Source of the DNA: DATKDP01 sp035546335
Lineage (GTDB): Bacteria > Acidobacteriota > Thermoanaerobaculia > Gp7-AA8
Direction of reading: 5' to 3'
DNA length: 9,971 bases
NCBI GenBank assembly: GCA_035546335.1
Contig: DATKDP010000127.1
Location: 1 to 9,971 of the forward strand
The position numbers and the translations under genes were made by a program. Each line of letters starts with the position of its first letter. Position 1 is the first letter of the stretch. Shown here piece after piece: positions 1 through 6,681 of the stretch. Below the pieces are notes generated by a model that ran no database searches, was not told the origin of the DNA, and saw only the letters and a program-made list of their open reading frames with translations.

Positions 1-1
1 A

Positions 2-137
2 CGATCGTACCCATGGTTCACAGCTTCGTCCGTCACCGGGCCGAAGATCGGAATCTTCGGCCACTTGCTCGATCGTGCCGATGGTGCACCGCCTCGTCCG
101 TCACCGGGCCGAAGATCGGAGTCTTCGGCCACTTGAG
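2..137. repeat. Two tandem copies of a 68-bp palindromic repeat
   Basis: Units at 2-69 and 70-137 align at a constant offset of 68 bases with few mismatches. The core, 26-67 and 94-135, differs at a single base. Each core holds a hairpin with arms GGCCGAAGAT and ATCTTCGGCC around the loop CGGA (39-62). The second copy (107-130) has one G-T wobble. A 33-base exact inverted copy of the core lies at 2609-2641. The repeat reaches the left window edge, so more units may exist upstream. It is a REP-like interspersed element; no coding is evident in 1-187. An extended -10-like TGGTAGATT at 158-166 could serve the next gene but is weak. Confidence 0.9.
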
Positions 138-187
138 TCACGAGCGCCCTCTTTTGATGGTAGATTATCGCGGAAAGCAATCGACAA

Positions 188-787
188 ATGAGCTATTCAA
201 CTCAGCATCTCCGGGAAGCAGTGGAAGTCATCGAGAGACTCGACGTGGCGTCGATCGAGCAACTGGCCGAGCTGCTCGCGGCGGTCCGCGAATCCGCGGG
301 GCGTCTGTTCGTTCTCGGTGTCGGAGGAAGCGCGGGCAATGCGTCGCACGCCGTGAACGACTTCCGCAAGATCGTCGGGATCGAAGCATACGCGCCGACC
401 GACAACGTATCGGAGCTCACCGCTCGAACGAATGACGAAGGTTGGGCGAGCGTCTTCGTCGAGTGGCTGAAGGTCAGCAGGCTTTCCCCGCGCGACATGG
501 TTCTCGTCTTCTCCGTCGGGGGGGGAAACCTCGAGAAGAACATCAGCCCGAATCTGGTGTCGGCGCTCGAGCATGCGAAGGCGGTGGGTGCTCGGATCGG
601 CGGCGTCGTGGGACGCGATGGCGGCTACACGGCGAAGGTCGCCGACGCGTGCGTGATCGTGCCGACGGTGAATCCGGCGACGATCACCCCGCATGCGGAG
701 GCGTTTCAGGCGGTCGTCTGGCACCTGCTGGTGTCGCATCCGCTGCTCAAGCTCGCCGAGACGAAGTGGGAATCAACCGTGAAATGA
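188..787 (+). CDS. SIS-domain sugar-phosphate isomerase-like protein (heptose-pathway type)
   Basis: A 199-residue cytoplasmic protein with a single SIS fold, the family that isomerises or binds phosphosugars. The glycine-rich sugar-phosphate loop GVGGSAGNASH is at residues 44-54. Other landmarks are TARTNDEGW (78-86), the second phosphate loop region SVGGGN (109-114) and the C-terminal PHAEAFQAVVWH (168-179). Length and layout resemble GmhA (sedoheptulose 7-phosphate isomerase, about 190 residues). However, SVGGGN replaces the usual STSGNS loop, and by eye the GmhA catalytic Glu and His positions fall on Asp59 and Phe173. I therefore infer a GmhA-like subfamily rather than bona fide GmhA. 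The start is the first ATG; GGAAAG at 172-177 is a weak ribosome site. It overlaps the next gene by ATGA, so the two are probably translationally coupled. Confidence 0.85.
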   Translation: MSYSTQHLREAVEVIERLDVASIEQLAELLAAVRESAGRLFVLGVGGSAGNASHAVNDFRKIVGIEAYAPTDNVSELTARTNDEGWASVFVEWLKVSRLSPRDMVLVFSVGGGNLEKNISPNLVSALEHAKAVGARIGGVVGRDGGYTAKVADACVIVPTVNPATITPHAEAFQAVVWHLLVSHPLLKLAETKWESTVK

Positions 788-1314
788 CGCGACGCGCGGT
801 CTTTCTCGATCGCGACGGCGTGATCAATCGCGCGATCGTCCGCAACGGCAGGCCGCATCCTCCTGATTCGATCTCCGGGCTCGAGATTCTTCCCGAAGTT
901 CCGGAAGCGCTCGGGCGTCTCGCCGCTCGCGGGCTCGATCTCATCGTGGTCACCAATCAGCCGGACGTCGCCCGCGGTTCGCAGACGCGCGAGCAGGTCG
1001 AAGCGATGCACGCGCTGCTGTCGGAATCGCTGCCGCTCACGCGAATCGTCGCCTGCTATCACGATGATGCCGATGCGTGCACCTGCCGCAAGCCGGCGCC
1101 CGGGATGCTGCTCGAGGCGGCGCGCGAGGGGGGGATCGATCTGGCGCGCAGCTACATGGTGGGCGATCGATGGAGGGACGTCGACGCGGGATTGCGCGCC
1201 GGATGCACGACGATCTGGATCGATCGCGGGTACGAGGAGCGGCAGCCGGTGGGGTATGCCGCAAGGGTTACCTCGCTATCCGAGGCCGTCGACTGGATCG
1301 AAGCGAGGGAGTAG
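784..1314 (+). CDS. gmhB: GmhB-type D,D-heptose 1,7-bisphosphate phosphatase (HAD family)
   Basis: A 176-residue HAD-superfamily phosphatase, the usual size for GmhB, which removes the C1 phosphate of D-glycero-D-manno-heptose 1,7-bisphosphate in the heptose pathway of lipopolysaccharide or S-layer glycans. Motif I FLDRDGVIN is at 7-15 (nucleophile Asp9, acid/base Asp11), motif II VVTNQ at 55-59, the motif III lysine in RKP (Lys103) and motif IV MVGDRWRDVDAG at 125-136. The zinc-binding set typical of GmhB is present as Cys91, His93, Cys99 and Cys101. The ATG at 784 overlaps the stop of the upstream SIS gene (ATGA) and puts motif I at the expected distance. The frame stays open upstream, but that part is only the shadow of the SIS gene. 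A histidinol-phosphatase role is possible for this family; the SIS neighbour favours heptose. Confidence 0.88.
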   Translation: MTRRAVFLDRDGVINRAIVRNGRPHPPDSISGLEILPEVPEALGRLAARGLDLIVVTNQPDVARGSQTREQVEAMHALLSESLPLTRIVACYHDDADACTCRKPAPGMLLEAAREGGIDLARSYMVGDRWRDVDAGLRAGCTTIWIDRGYEERQPVGYAARVTSLSEAVDWIEARE

Positions 1315-1335
1315 GGGCGGCTTCTAATGACACTC

Positions 1336-1454
1336 GCCGTCATCCTGAACGAGGGCGGGGTGCGGGTGTGAGTGAAGGATCTGCGTTCTTACACAGTTGC
1401 CGATCGCAGATCCTTCGCTCACGCCCACCCAACCGCCTCGCTCAGGATGACGGC
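1336..1454. repeat. Long inverted repeat (50-nt arms, 19-nt loop) between convergent genes
   Basis: Left arm 1336-1385 and right arm 1405-1454 are imperfect reverse complements. The outer GCCGTCATCCTGA and the inner GAAGGATCTGCG are exact in both arms; the centre of each arm has diverged. Transcribed from either side it would form a large hairpin, so it may act as a bidirectional terminator for the SIS-gmhB operon (ends 1314) and the transaldolase (ends 1558). There is no clear T tract, so termination is inference. The conserved ends with a drifting middle suggest an interspersed repeat family rather than a unique terminator. Confidence 0.85.
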
Positions 1455-1557
1455 ACGGTTTTGCCGTGTCGTTCCCTCAGCAGCGGTGCACAAGCGCGGT
1501 TTTCGAGCTGGAATGCGGGCGAAGCTGTTGGCTGCCGGCAGTCTCGCAGTTACTCCG

Positions 1558-2352
1558 TCAGAGCTGGTAGCCGGCCGCGGACGCATCGCGGTGGAACATC
1601 ACCACCGTGTCGAGCGAATAGTCATCGAGGTCTTTTCCGATCAGCTCGAGCTTCCTGAGCGTGTCGTTGGTGACGGTGATGATGTGGCAGCCGATCGCGT
1701 CGGCCTGGAAGATGTTGAGCAGCTCGCGCGGGCTCGCCCAGATCAGCTCCGCATTCGGCGCTCGGCGCAGAGTACGCATCGCCGTTCCCATGATCGGCAC
1801 CGGGTCGCGTCCGGTGTCGGCAATGCGGCCGGCGAAGACCGAGACGCAGGAGGGGGCGCCTCCCTCGAGGGCCTCGGTGACAGCGTCCACCTGAAGGGGT
1901 GTCATCAGCGCAGTGACGTTGACCTTCACTCCGTCGTGCGAGAGGCGATGGACGAGATCGTAGGTCGGGACGCTCTTCGTGTTCATCACCGGGATCTTGA
2001 CGTAGACGTTCTCCCCCCATGTCGCGATCTCGTGGGCCTGCCGCTCCATGTTCTCGACGTCGTCGGCGAAGACTTCGAAGGAGATCGGCCGGTCCGAAAT
2101 CGCGTCGAGGATCTCGCGAGCGAAAGCGCGATAGTCGGAGATGCCCGCCTTCCGCATCAGCGTCGGGTTCGTGGTGAAGCCGCTGATCCACGGTTTCGCG
2201 TACATCTCGAGCATCCCGGCGCGATCGGCGCCGTCGGCAAAGATCTTCACCTTCAGCTCCGAAAGGGAGGGAGTGAGCCACTCCCCTTTGGCCGCGGGGC
2301 GGTCGGATCGAATCCCGGTTCGTGACGAAGGAACAGCGACGTCGATGGTCAT
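1558..2352 (-). CDS. tal: Transaldolase (small TalC/MipB-like type)
   Basis: A 264-residue TIM-barrel class I aldolase of the pentose phosphate pathway: sedoheptulose 7-phosphate + glyceraldehyde 3-phosphate gives erythrose 4-phosphate + fructose 6-phosphate. Visible motifs are KIFADGAD (36-43, Asp40), GFTTNPTLM (58-66), VYVKIPV with the Schiff-base Lys119, NVTALMT (145-151), SVFAGRIADTGRDP (171-184) and ASPRE (206-210). Glu93 (SFEVFAD) and Phe173 are the transaldolase residues; fructose 6-phosphate aldolases carry Gln and Tyr there. About 30 residues precede the conserved core, but the ATG at 2352 has a strong AGGAG five bases upstream, which supports this start. It converges on the heptose genes, whose first substrate is sedoheptulose 7-phosphate. 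Confidence 0.92.
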   Translation of the reverse strand: MTIDVAVPSSRTGIRSDRPAAKGEWLTPSLSELKVKIFADGADRAGMLEMYAKPWISGFTTNPTLMRKAGISDYRAFAREILDAISDRPISFEVFADDVENMERQAHEIATWGENVYVKIPVMNTKSVPTYDLVHRLSHDGVKVNVTALMTPLQVDAVTEALEGGAPSCVSVFAGRIADTGRDPVPIMGTAMRTLRRAPNAELIWASPRELLNIFQADAIGCHIITVTNDTLRKLELIGKDLDDYSLDTVVMFHRDASAAGYQL

Positions 2353-2394
2353 GTGATCTCCTGATAGAGCCGTGACGTTGCGCTCGATTTCCGG

Positions 2395-2423
2395 ATCATG
2401 CCGGGAGATTGCGCGAAAATCAA
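2395..2423 (-). promoter_or_regulatory. Candidate promoter for the transaldolase
   Basis: On the minus strand TTGATT (2423-2418) and CATGAT (2400-2395) are separated by exactly 17 bases. Each matches the sigma-70 consensus at four of six positions, and they lie about 45 bases upstream of the transaldolase ATG. In GC-rich DNA such matches arise by chance, so this is only a candidate. Confidence 0.28.
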
Positions 2424-2478
2424 GGAGGGCTCGAAGCGGCTGGAAACTTCCAGATCTGGACGCGCGCGATGGGCGACG

Positions 2479-2794
2479 GTGATGGTCGGTTGCATCATCG
2501 CGGATGGAACAGAGGCGGGCGCGGGACGCCCGCTCTCCCCTGCATTGGACCAGAGGGGAGATCTCTCGCCTTGCCGCCCACCCGCCCGCTCGGGATGGAA
2601 GGGTGGATGTGGCCGAAGATTCCGATCTTCGGCCCGGTGACAGGCGTAACCGCGTGATGATCGGTTGTATCGTCGCGGATGGAACAGAGGCGGGCGCGGG
2701 ACGCCCGCTCTCCCCTGCGCGGTAAGCGCGTGATGGTCGGTTGCATCATCGCGGAGGCAACAGAGGCGGGCGCGGGACGCCCGCTCTCCCCTGC
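2479..2794. repeat. Three direct copies of a 65-bp hairpin repeat
   Basis: Copies at 2479-2543, 2654-2718 and 2730-2794 are almost identical, running from GTGATGRTCGGTTG to CTCTCCCCTGC. Each contains the hairpin GCGGGCG-CGGGA-CGCCCGC. The last two are in tandem with a 76-base period; the first is set apart by 110 bases that include another repeat family (2609-2641). The frame of the downstream ATPase is open through the last copy, but the repeats show no coding character. Together with 2353-2478, where I see only the transaldolase leader and a small inverted repeat (CTGGAA/TTCCAG, 2440-2453), they fill most of a 623-base gene-free gap. Confidence 0.9.
2609..2641 (-). repeat. Inverted copy of the window-start palindromic repeat
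   Basis: These 33 bases are the exact reverse complement of 32-64. The hairpin is GGCCGAAGAT-TCCG-ATCTTCGGCC at 2611-2634. The copy is in opposite orientation to the tandem pair at 2-137, so members of the family flank the heptose/transaldolase block on both sides. Confidence 0.88.
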
Positions 2795-2913
2795 AGCGCT
2801 CAGGCTCGTATCTGCCCTCAGCAATGTTTACATCGGAAGCACGGACCGTGTGGGTGAAGTAGCCGCGGCGGCTCACCGCTTCGCCCTTACGGCGCTGCCG
2901 GGGACCGTGCAAT

Positions 2914-2932
2914 TTGAAAGTACGACTTTCAA
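2914..2932. promoter_or_regulatory. AT-rich palindrome upstream of the ATPase gene (possible operator)
   Basis: TTGAAAGT-ACG-ACTTTCAA is a perfect 8-bp-arm inverted repeat. It sits in a clearly AT-rich leader (about 2905-2975) that contrasts with the GC-rich surroundings, 43 bases before the ATPase ATG. Its position suggests an operator, a promoter-proximal regulatory site or a boundary of the imported ATPase gene; which of these cannot be told from sequence alone. Confidence 0.55.
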
Positions 2933-2975
2933 TTTACATGAATGTGTGATATCTGCCTTAATTACAGTGACTTCC

Positions 2976-4172
2976 ATGTTCGTCAACCGCACGCTCCAGC
3001 CGCTGCTTCTCGCTCTATTCGATAAATATCCGATCGTTTCCGTCACCGGACCGCGCCAGTCGGGGAAAACCACCCTCTGCCGAACCTCGTTCCCGGAGCT
3101 TGCGTATGTGAACCTGGAGCGACCGGATGTCCGCGACTCTGCGATCGCGGATCCCCGCGCCTTTCTGGCTCGTTGCGGTGAGGGTGCCGTGATCGACGAG
3201 ATTCAACGGGCACCCGAGCTGCTCTCCTGGATCCAGGTTCACGTCGACGAACTTCGGCGGAATCGTCTGTTCGTTCTGACGGGCAGCGAGCAGTTCGCCT
3301 TCTCGGAGTCGCTGTCGCAGTCCCTCGCGGGTCGAACCGCCATCCTGAAGCTTCTTCCGTTCTCGATCCGGGAAGCGCGAGCCATTCGCTCGACCATGAG
3401 CATCGACGAGATGCTGTTCACCGGCTTCTATCCTCGGATTTACGATCAGCAGCTCGATCCGACGCGCGCACTCGGGGACTATTTCGAGACCTACGTCGAG
3501 CGCGATGTGCGCCGCCTGAGCGAGATTCGAGACCTCTCGACCTTCCAGCGATTCGTTCGCCTCTGTGCCGGGCGGATCGGCCAGCTGCTGAATCTGCACA
3601 GCCTCGGAAACGACGCGGGCGTGTCGCAGCCGACGGCGCGTCATTGGATTAGCGTGCTGGAAGCGAGTTTCATCGTTTTTCTGCTTCCTCCGTTTCATCC
3701 GAATGTATCGAAGCGACTGATCAAGAGTCCGAAACTGTATTTCCATGATGTCGGGCTCGCTAGCTATCTGCTGGGAATCGAGAATACGCGGCAGATGGAA
3801 ACACACCCGCTCAGAGGAGCGCTGTTCGAGAACCTCGTCGTCGCCGAGGCATTGAAGTTCCGAACCAACTCGGCGCGGCGCAGCAATCTGCATTTCTATC
3901 GCGACAGCAGCGGTCTGGAGATCGATCTGATCCATCCGGTCGCTGAACGCGTCGTAGCGATCGAGATCAAGGGAGGCAGAACCGTTGCTTCGAGCTTCTT
4001 CGATGCGCTGACGAAGTTTCGACAACTGCTTGGCGAGGGGGTTGCGGCGGAGATTCTGGTCACGGGAGTCGAGGAAGATGAAGCTACGCCGAGTCGGAGA
4101 GCGGCCAGCGTGATCGGTCCCGCCGGCCTGGAGGGAGCGCTGGAATCGCTCGATCCGCCGAGTCCCGTTTGA
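2976..4172 (+). CDS. AAA ATPase with DUF4143 domain
   Basis: A 398-residue protein of the widespread family joining an N-terminal AAA-14 ATPase to a C-terminal DUF4143 domain. Walker A GPRQSGKTT is at 25-33, Walker B AVIDEIQ at 71-77 and the sensor motif LTGS at 101-104. The C-terminal part has GLEIDLIH (313-320) and AIEIKGG (328-334), an acidic/ExK pattern resembling a PD-(D/E)XK nuclease core. The family's cellular role is not established; its genes are typically accessory. I chose the ATG at 2976 because MFVNRTLQPLL immediately precedes Walker A at the family's usual spacing. The open frame further upstream runs through repeats. No clear ribosome site is seen. The next gene starts three bases after its stop. 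Confidence 0.9.
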   Translation: MFVNRTLQPLLLALFDKYPIVSVTGPRQSGKTTLCRTSFPELAYVNLERPDVRDSAIADPRAFLARCGEGAVIDEIQRAPELLSWIQVHVDELRRNRLFVLTGSEQFAFSESLSQSLAGRTAILKLLPFSIREARAIRSTMSIDEMLFTGFYPRIYDQQLDPTRALGDYFETYVERDVRRLSEIRDLSTFQRFVRLCAGRIGQLLNLHSLGNDAGVSQPTARHWISVLEASFIVFLLPPFHPNVSKRLIKSPKLYFHDVGLASYLLGIENTRQMETHPLRGALFENLVVAEALKFRTNSARRSNLHFYRDSSGLEIDLIHPVAERVVAIEIKGGRTVASSFFDALTKFRQLLGEGVAAEILVTGVEEDEATPSRRAASVIGPAGLEGALESLDPPSPV

Positions 4173-4175
4173 GGT

Positions 4176-5672
4176 ATGCGTGACATTTCAACAGAAGTAC
4201 GCCGGCCCGCCGAGCCGCCGCGCGAATGGGTCGAAACGGCTGCCGCCGCTGCTGGCGGCTCTCTCCTCGTCTTTCTTCTCACCCGGCCGGCCTTTGGCGT
4301 CCACTTCTTTTCCGAGAATTTCCAGTACCTCGGTCAATACCTCGGGCACGACTCGTCGTTTTTTCGCGCGCTGCTCGCTCCGACCGGCGGAATCTTCTTC
4401 CGCCCCGTATTCTTCGCCTTCAGCCTTCCGTGGTCCTTCATCCTTCCGGACGAGCCGCTGCTTTGGCATCTGAGGAATTTCCTCTTCACCGGCATCAACA
4501 TCGTCCTGCTGCACCGATTGCTGCTGCGGCTGGTGTCGTGGCGGCCGGCGCGCCTCCGCGCGGTTGCACTCTTCGCAGCATCGAAGGTGCATCTGACGAC
4601 CATCGGCTACCTGAACCTTTTCGATTCGATCGTCATGCTGATGCTCCTGCTGGCGGCGCTGCTGTTTCACGCGCGCTATCTCGAGCGAGGTCGAGGAGCC
4701 GACTATGCAGCGGCGATCGGATTCGCGATCCTCTCGGTCTTTTCCAAAGACTTCGGACTCGTCGCCTGCCTGGTCATCGCGGCGTTCGTTGCTCTCATGC
4801 TCCACGTGCGCGGCCAGTGGGGCGTGCGACGGTGGGGGAGACTCGTGATTCCGCTGGCGATCATCGTCGTCGCCTACCTCGCCGTGCGCGCATCGGTGGT
4901 CGAGCAACTGCCGGACGCCGGCTCTCCCTACGCGCCTCGCCTCTCTCTGGATCTTTCGTCGAGGAAGGCGCTTCTCTTCGCCTCGGCGCTGTTCAATGTT
5001 TCGCTCTTCGACGATGGTACGGCGGGCGGGCCCGGACTCGCCGGTGCCCTCGCGGGCCTCACCGGCGGCGGCCGGCACTCGGTGATGCTCGCGGAGCTGG
5101 CCATGCTCACGCTGCTCGCGGGGATCGCATGCTGGATGCTCGTCAGGGGAAGGATCGATTCCCGGGCGCTCGCCTTCTGCGCGGTCTGGATCGGCGCCTA
5201 CCTCGCTCCGACCTTCCTGACGCGAAATCTGCAGATCTATTACGGGTACGAATCGATCGCCGGGGCCGCCGTGCTCGCAGGGCTTCTTCTCGACCGGATG
5301 CGAAACCGGCGATCCCTGAGGATCGCAACCGCCCTGCTCGTTCTCCTCGTCAGCAACGCTGCGGTGAGCAACCGGCCATCGAAGTACATCTGGGGAACGA
5401 TCGCGGCCGATGCCGAATCGGCGGTCACGACTCTCCGATCGCGGTACGGCGATCGTCTTCCTCCGCGCCTGGTGATCGTCGCCAGGAATCCGATGTACTG
5501 GGCGTTCGTGCTCGGCGACGGGAGCGGCACGCCGATGCTGCCCTGGCTCTTCGAGATGCGGGATGTGGAGATCGCCTATGCGCCTCGCGGCACGAGCCTC
5601 GAAGGATATGAAGAGGTCCTCGATGCCGACCTCGAGCTCGCCGTCAGAACCGGACGGGAGTCGTTGCCGTGA
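4176..5672 (+). CDS. Polytopic GT-C-like membrane protein, putative glycosyltransferase
   Basis: A 498-residue integral membrane protein with roughly ten to twelve hydrophobic segments: about 22-40, 72-92, 96-120, 150-168, 176-210, 222-242, 264-278, 302-323, 330-348, 358-374 and 381-397. A C-terminal soluble region follows from about 400. The first extracytoplasmic loop carries acidic residues (Glu47, Asp59) and is followed by GGIFFRPVFF (71-80), which resembles the loop-plus-RP pattern of GT-C glycosyltransferases that use lipid-linked sugars. No specific family signature is certain, so the role in surface glycan assembly is inference. The start ATG lies three bases after the ATPase stop; GAGG at 4171-4174 is too close to act as a normal ribosome site. 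Confidence 0.72.
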   Translation: MRDISTEVRRPAEPPREWVETAAAAAGGSLLVFLLTRPAFGVHFFSENFQYLGQYLGHDSSFFRALLAPTGGIFFRPVFFAFSLPWSFILPDEPLLWHLRNFLFTGINIVLLHRLLLRLVSWRPARLRAVALFAASKVHLTTIGYLNLFDSIVMLMLLLAALLFHARYLERGRGADYAAAIGFAILSVFSKDFGLVACLVIAAFVALMLHVRGQWGVRRWGRLVIPLAIIVVAYLAVRASVVEQLPDAGSPYAPRLSLDLSSRKALLFASALFNVSLFDDGTAGGPGLAGALAGLTGGGRHSVMLAELAMLTLLAGIACWMLVRGRIDSRALAFCAVWIGAYLAPTFLTRNLQIYYGYESIAGAAVLAGLLLDRMRNRRSLRIATALLVLLVSNAAVSNRPSKYIWGTIAADAESAVTTLRSRYGDRLPPRLVIVARNPMYWAFVLGDGSGTPMLPWLFEMRDVEIAYAPRGTSLEGYEEVLDADLELAVRTGRESLP

Positions 5673-5693
5673 GGGTTGTGAGAGAATCGATTC

Positions 5694-6083
5694 ATGACGA
5701 ATCGCGCAGAGGACTGGCTGCGGCAGGCCGAAGCCGATCTGAAACTGGCACGAACGGCGCTGGCAGGAGAGAGCTTCGAGTGGTCGTGCTTCGCCGCACA
5801 GCAGGCGGCCGAGAAAGCCGTCAAGGCTGTTCATTACGCCGAAGGAAGCTCTGCCCGAGGACACTCGGTGACCGGGCTGCTCGAGGAGATCAGCAGCGAG
5901 CCGCCGCCGGGTGGCGTGCTCCTGGAGGCGGCGCGGCGGCTGGATCGCCACTACATTCCCGCACGTTATCCGAATGGATTCCCGGCCGGGGCTCCAGTGG
6001 ATTTCTTCACCAGGGAGGATGCAGAGAGTGCCATCGATCACGCATCGGCGATTCTCGAGTGGTGCAGTCGTCGAGCGCGATGA
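5694..6083 (+). CDS. HEPN-domain protein
   Basis: A 129-residue helical HEPN protein of the type paired with minimal nucleotidyltransferases. The helix SCFAAQQAAEKAVKAV (31-46) and the motif RRLDRHYIPARYPNG (81-95) are characteristic. Arg81 and His86 fit the RX4-6H pattern of HEPN nucleases. In the HepT toxin the motif is RX4HXY with an AMP-modified Tyr; here Tyr87 directly follows His86, so the match is not exact. The gene starts 22 bases after the membrane-protein stop, with GAGAG at 5680-5684 as a possible ribosome site. Toxin activity is plausible but not shown by sequence. Confidence 0.82.
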   Translation: MTNRAEDWLRQAEADLKLARTALAGESFEWSCFAAQQAAEKAVKAVHYAEGSSARGHSVTGLLEEISSEPPPGGVLLEAARRLDRHYIPARYPNGFPAGAPVDFFTREDAESAIDHASAILEWCSRRAR

Positions 6084-6093
6084 TCCGCCGGCC

Positions 6094-6390
6094 GTGGAAC
6101 GTGCCGTCGTGGAGCTCGCGTCGCGGCTGAAGGATTCGCACGAGGAGATCGTGCGTGTGATCTGGTTCGGCTCGCGAGTCCGCGGAGAGGCCCGAGCCGG
6201 AAGCGATGTCGACCTCTGCCTGGTTCTCCGGCACGCCGGGGGGCGCTGGTTCGACCGCATCCCACGCTACCTTCCGTCGCACTTTCCGACGGACATCGAT
6301 CTGTTTCCATACACCGAGCAGGAGCTGGAGCTTCTCGCGAGCAATCGCCCTGAGTTCTACGCCGAGATCATCTCCGGCCGTGAGCTGTGA
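6094..6390 (+). CDS. Minimal nucleotidyltransferase (MNT) partner of the HEPN gene
   Basis: A small polymerase-beta-fold nucleotidyltransferase of about 98 residues. The motif GSRVRGEARAGSDVDL (26-41) is a complete GSX10DXD signature with Asp38 and Asp40; TDIDLFPY (66-73) supplies the third acidic residue. In MntA-HepT modules such enzymes neutralise the HEPN toxin by adding AMP. Here the HEPN gene comes first and the MNT second. The start is uncertain. GTG at 6094 places the fold correctly; ATG at 6019, inside the HEPN gene, is another in-frame option. The ATG at 6080, overlapping the HEPN stop as ATGA, is out of frame with this protein and runs into a stop after 16 codons. Confidence 0.78.
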   Translation: MERAVVELASRLKDSHEEIVRVIWFGSRVRGEARAGSDVDLCLVLRHAGGRWFDRIPRYLPSHFPTDIDLFPYTEQELELLASNRPEFYAEIISGREL

Positions 6391-6426
6391 GGCGGGCGAT
6401 CCTGCCGGGAGGGTCTGCCGAGCGGA

Positions 6427-6681
6427 TCACGCATCCACCTCCCAATCGATCTCGACGGGCTCGATGATGTCTCCCTTGATCTCGACGCTCCCGCGCGTGA
6501 TGCCGAAGAGGGTTGAGGGGTGCTTCCGGTAGGGGATGAGCTGACTGACGGGCTCGCCGTTCCTGGTGATGACGATGGGCTCTCCAGTTTCTGCCACTTC
6601 ATCCATCAGCTTCAGACACTTCGCCTTGAGCTCGGAGGCCTTGATCGTCCGCACCTTCCTCGTGACCATGGTCATGACCAT
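6427..6681 (-). CDS. Phd/YefM-family antitoxin, apparently without a toxin gene
   Basis: An 84-residue protein beginning MVMTMVTRKVRTIKASELK, with the conserved Phd/YefM DNA-binding N-terminus (KASELKAKCLKLMDEVAETG at 14-33, VITRNGEPVSQLIP at 37-50). The C-terminal tail GSVEIKGDIIEP (64-75) is of a type often paired with PIN toxins. Several starts are in frame: ATG at 6681, 6675 and 6669, and TTG at 6687; none has a clear ribosome site, and 6669 fits the family alignment as well. A toxin would normally follow downstream, but only 36 bases separate its stop from the convergent nucleotidyltransferase gene. It is therefore an orphan, or it acts in trans on a neighbour. Confidence 0.82.
   Translation of the reverse strand: MVMTMVTRKVRTIKASELKAKCLKLMDEVAETGEPIVITRNGEPVSQLIPYRKHPSTLFGITRGSVEIKGDIIEPVEIDWEVDA
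6663..6681. promoter_or_regulatory. Overlapping palindromes at the Phd start (possible autoregulatory operator)
   Basis: TGACCATGGTCA (6663-6674) and ATGGTCATGACCAT (6668-6681) are perfect overlapping palindromes spanning the alternative start codons. Phd/YefM antitoxins bind short palindromes near their own promoter, so a role as operator is plausible. The pattern also arises from alternating Met and Val/Thr codons, so it may be incidental. Confidence 0.35.

Noticed and set aside
442..783. N-terminal extension of the gmhB frame
   Set aside because: It is fully inside the SIS gene in another frame; the ATGA-coupled start at 784 gives the normal GmhB length.
1372..2325. 317-codon plus-strand open frame
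   Set aside because: It is antisense to the transaldolase, whose catalytic motifs and ribosome site are clear.
2479..2794. Possible CRISPR array
   Set aside because: The repeats are 65 bases, irregularly spaced (11 and 110 bases apart) and contain their own hairpin; there are no uniform spacers or cas genes.
2679..2975. N-terminal extension of the ATPase frame
   Set aside because: It runs through the 65-bp repeats and the AT-rich leader; the family starts just before Walker A, at 2976.
4188..6260. 690-codon open frame on the minus strand
   Set aside because: It lies antisense to the membrane protein, HEPN and nucleotidyltransferase genes. Its composition is low-complexity charged residues, typical of the antisense of GC-rich coding DNA, and no domain is recognisable.
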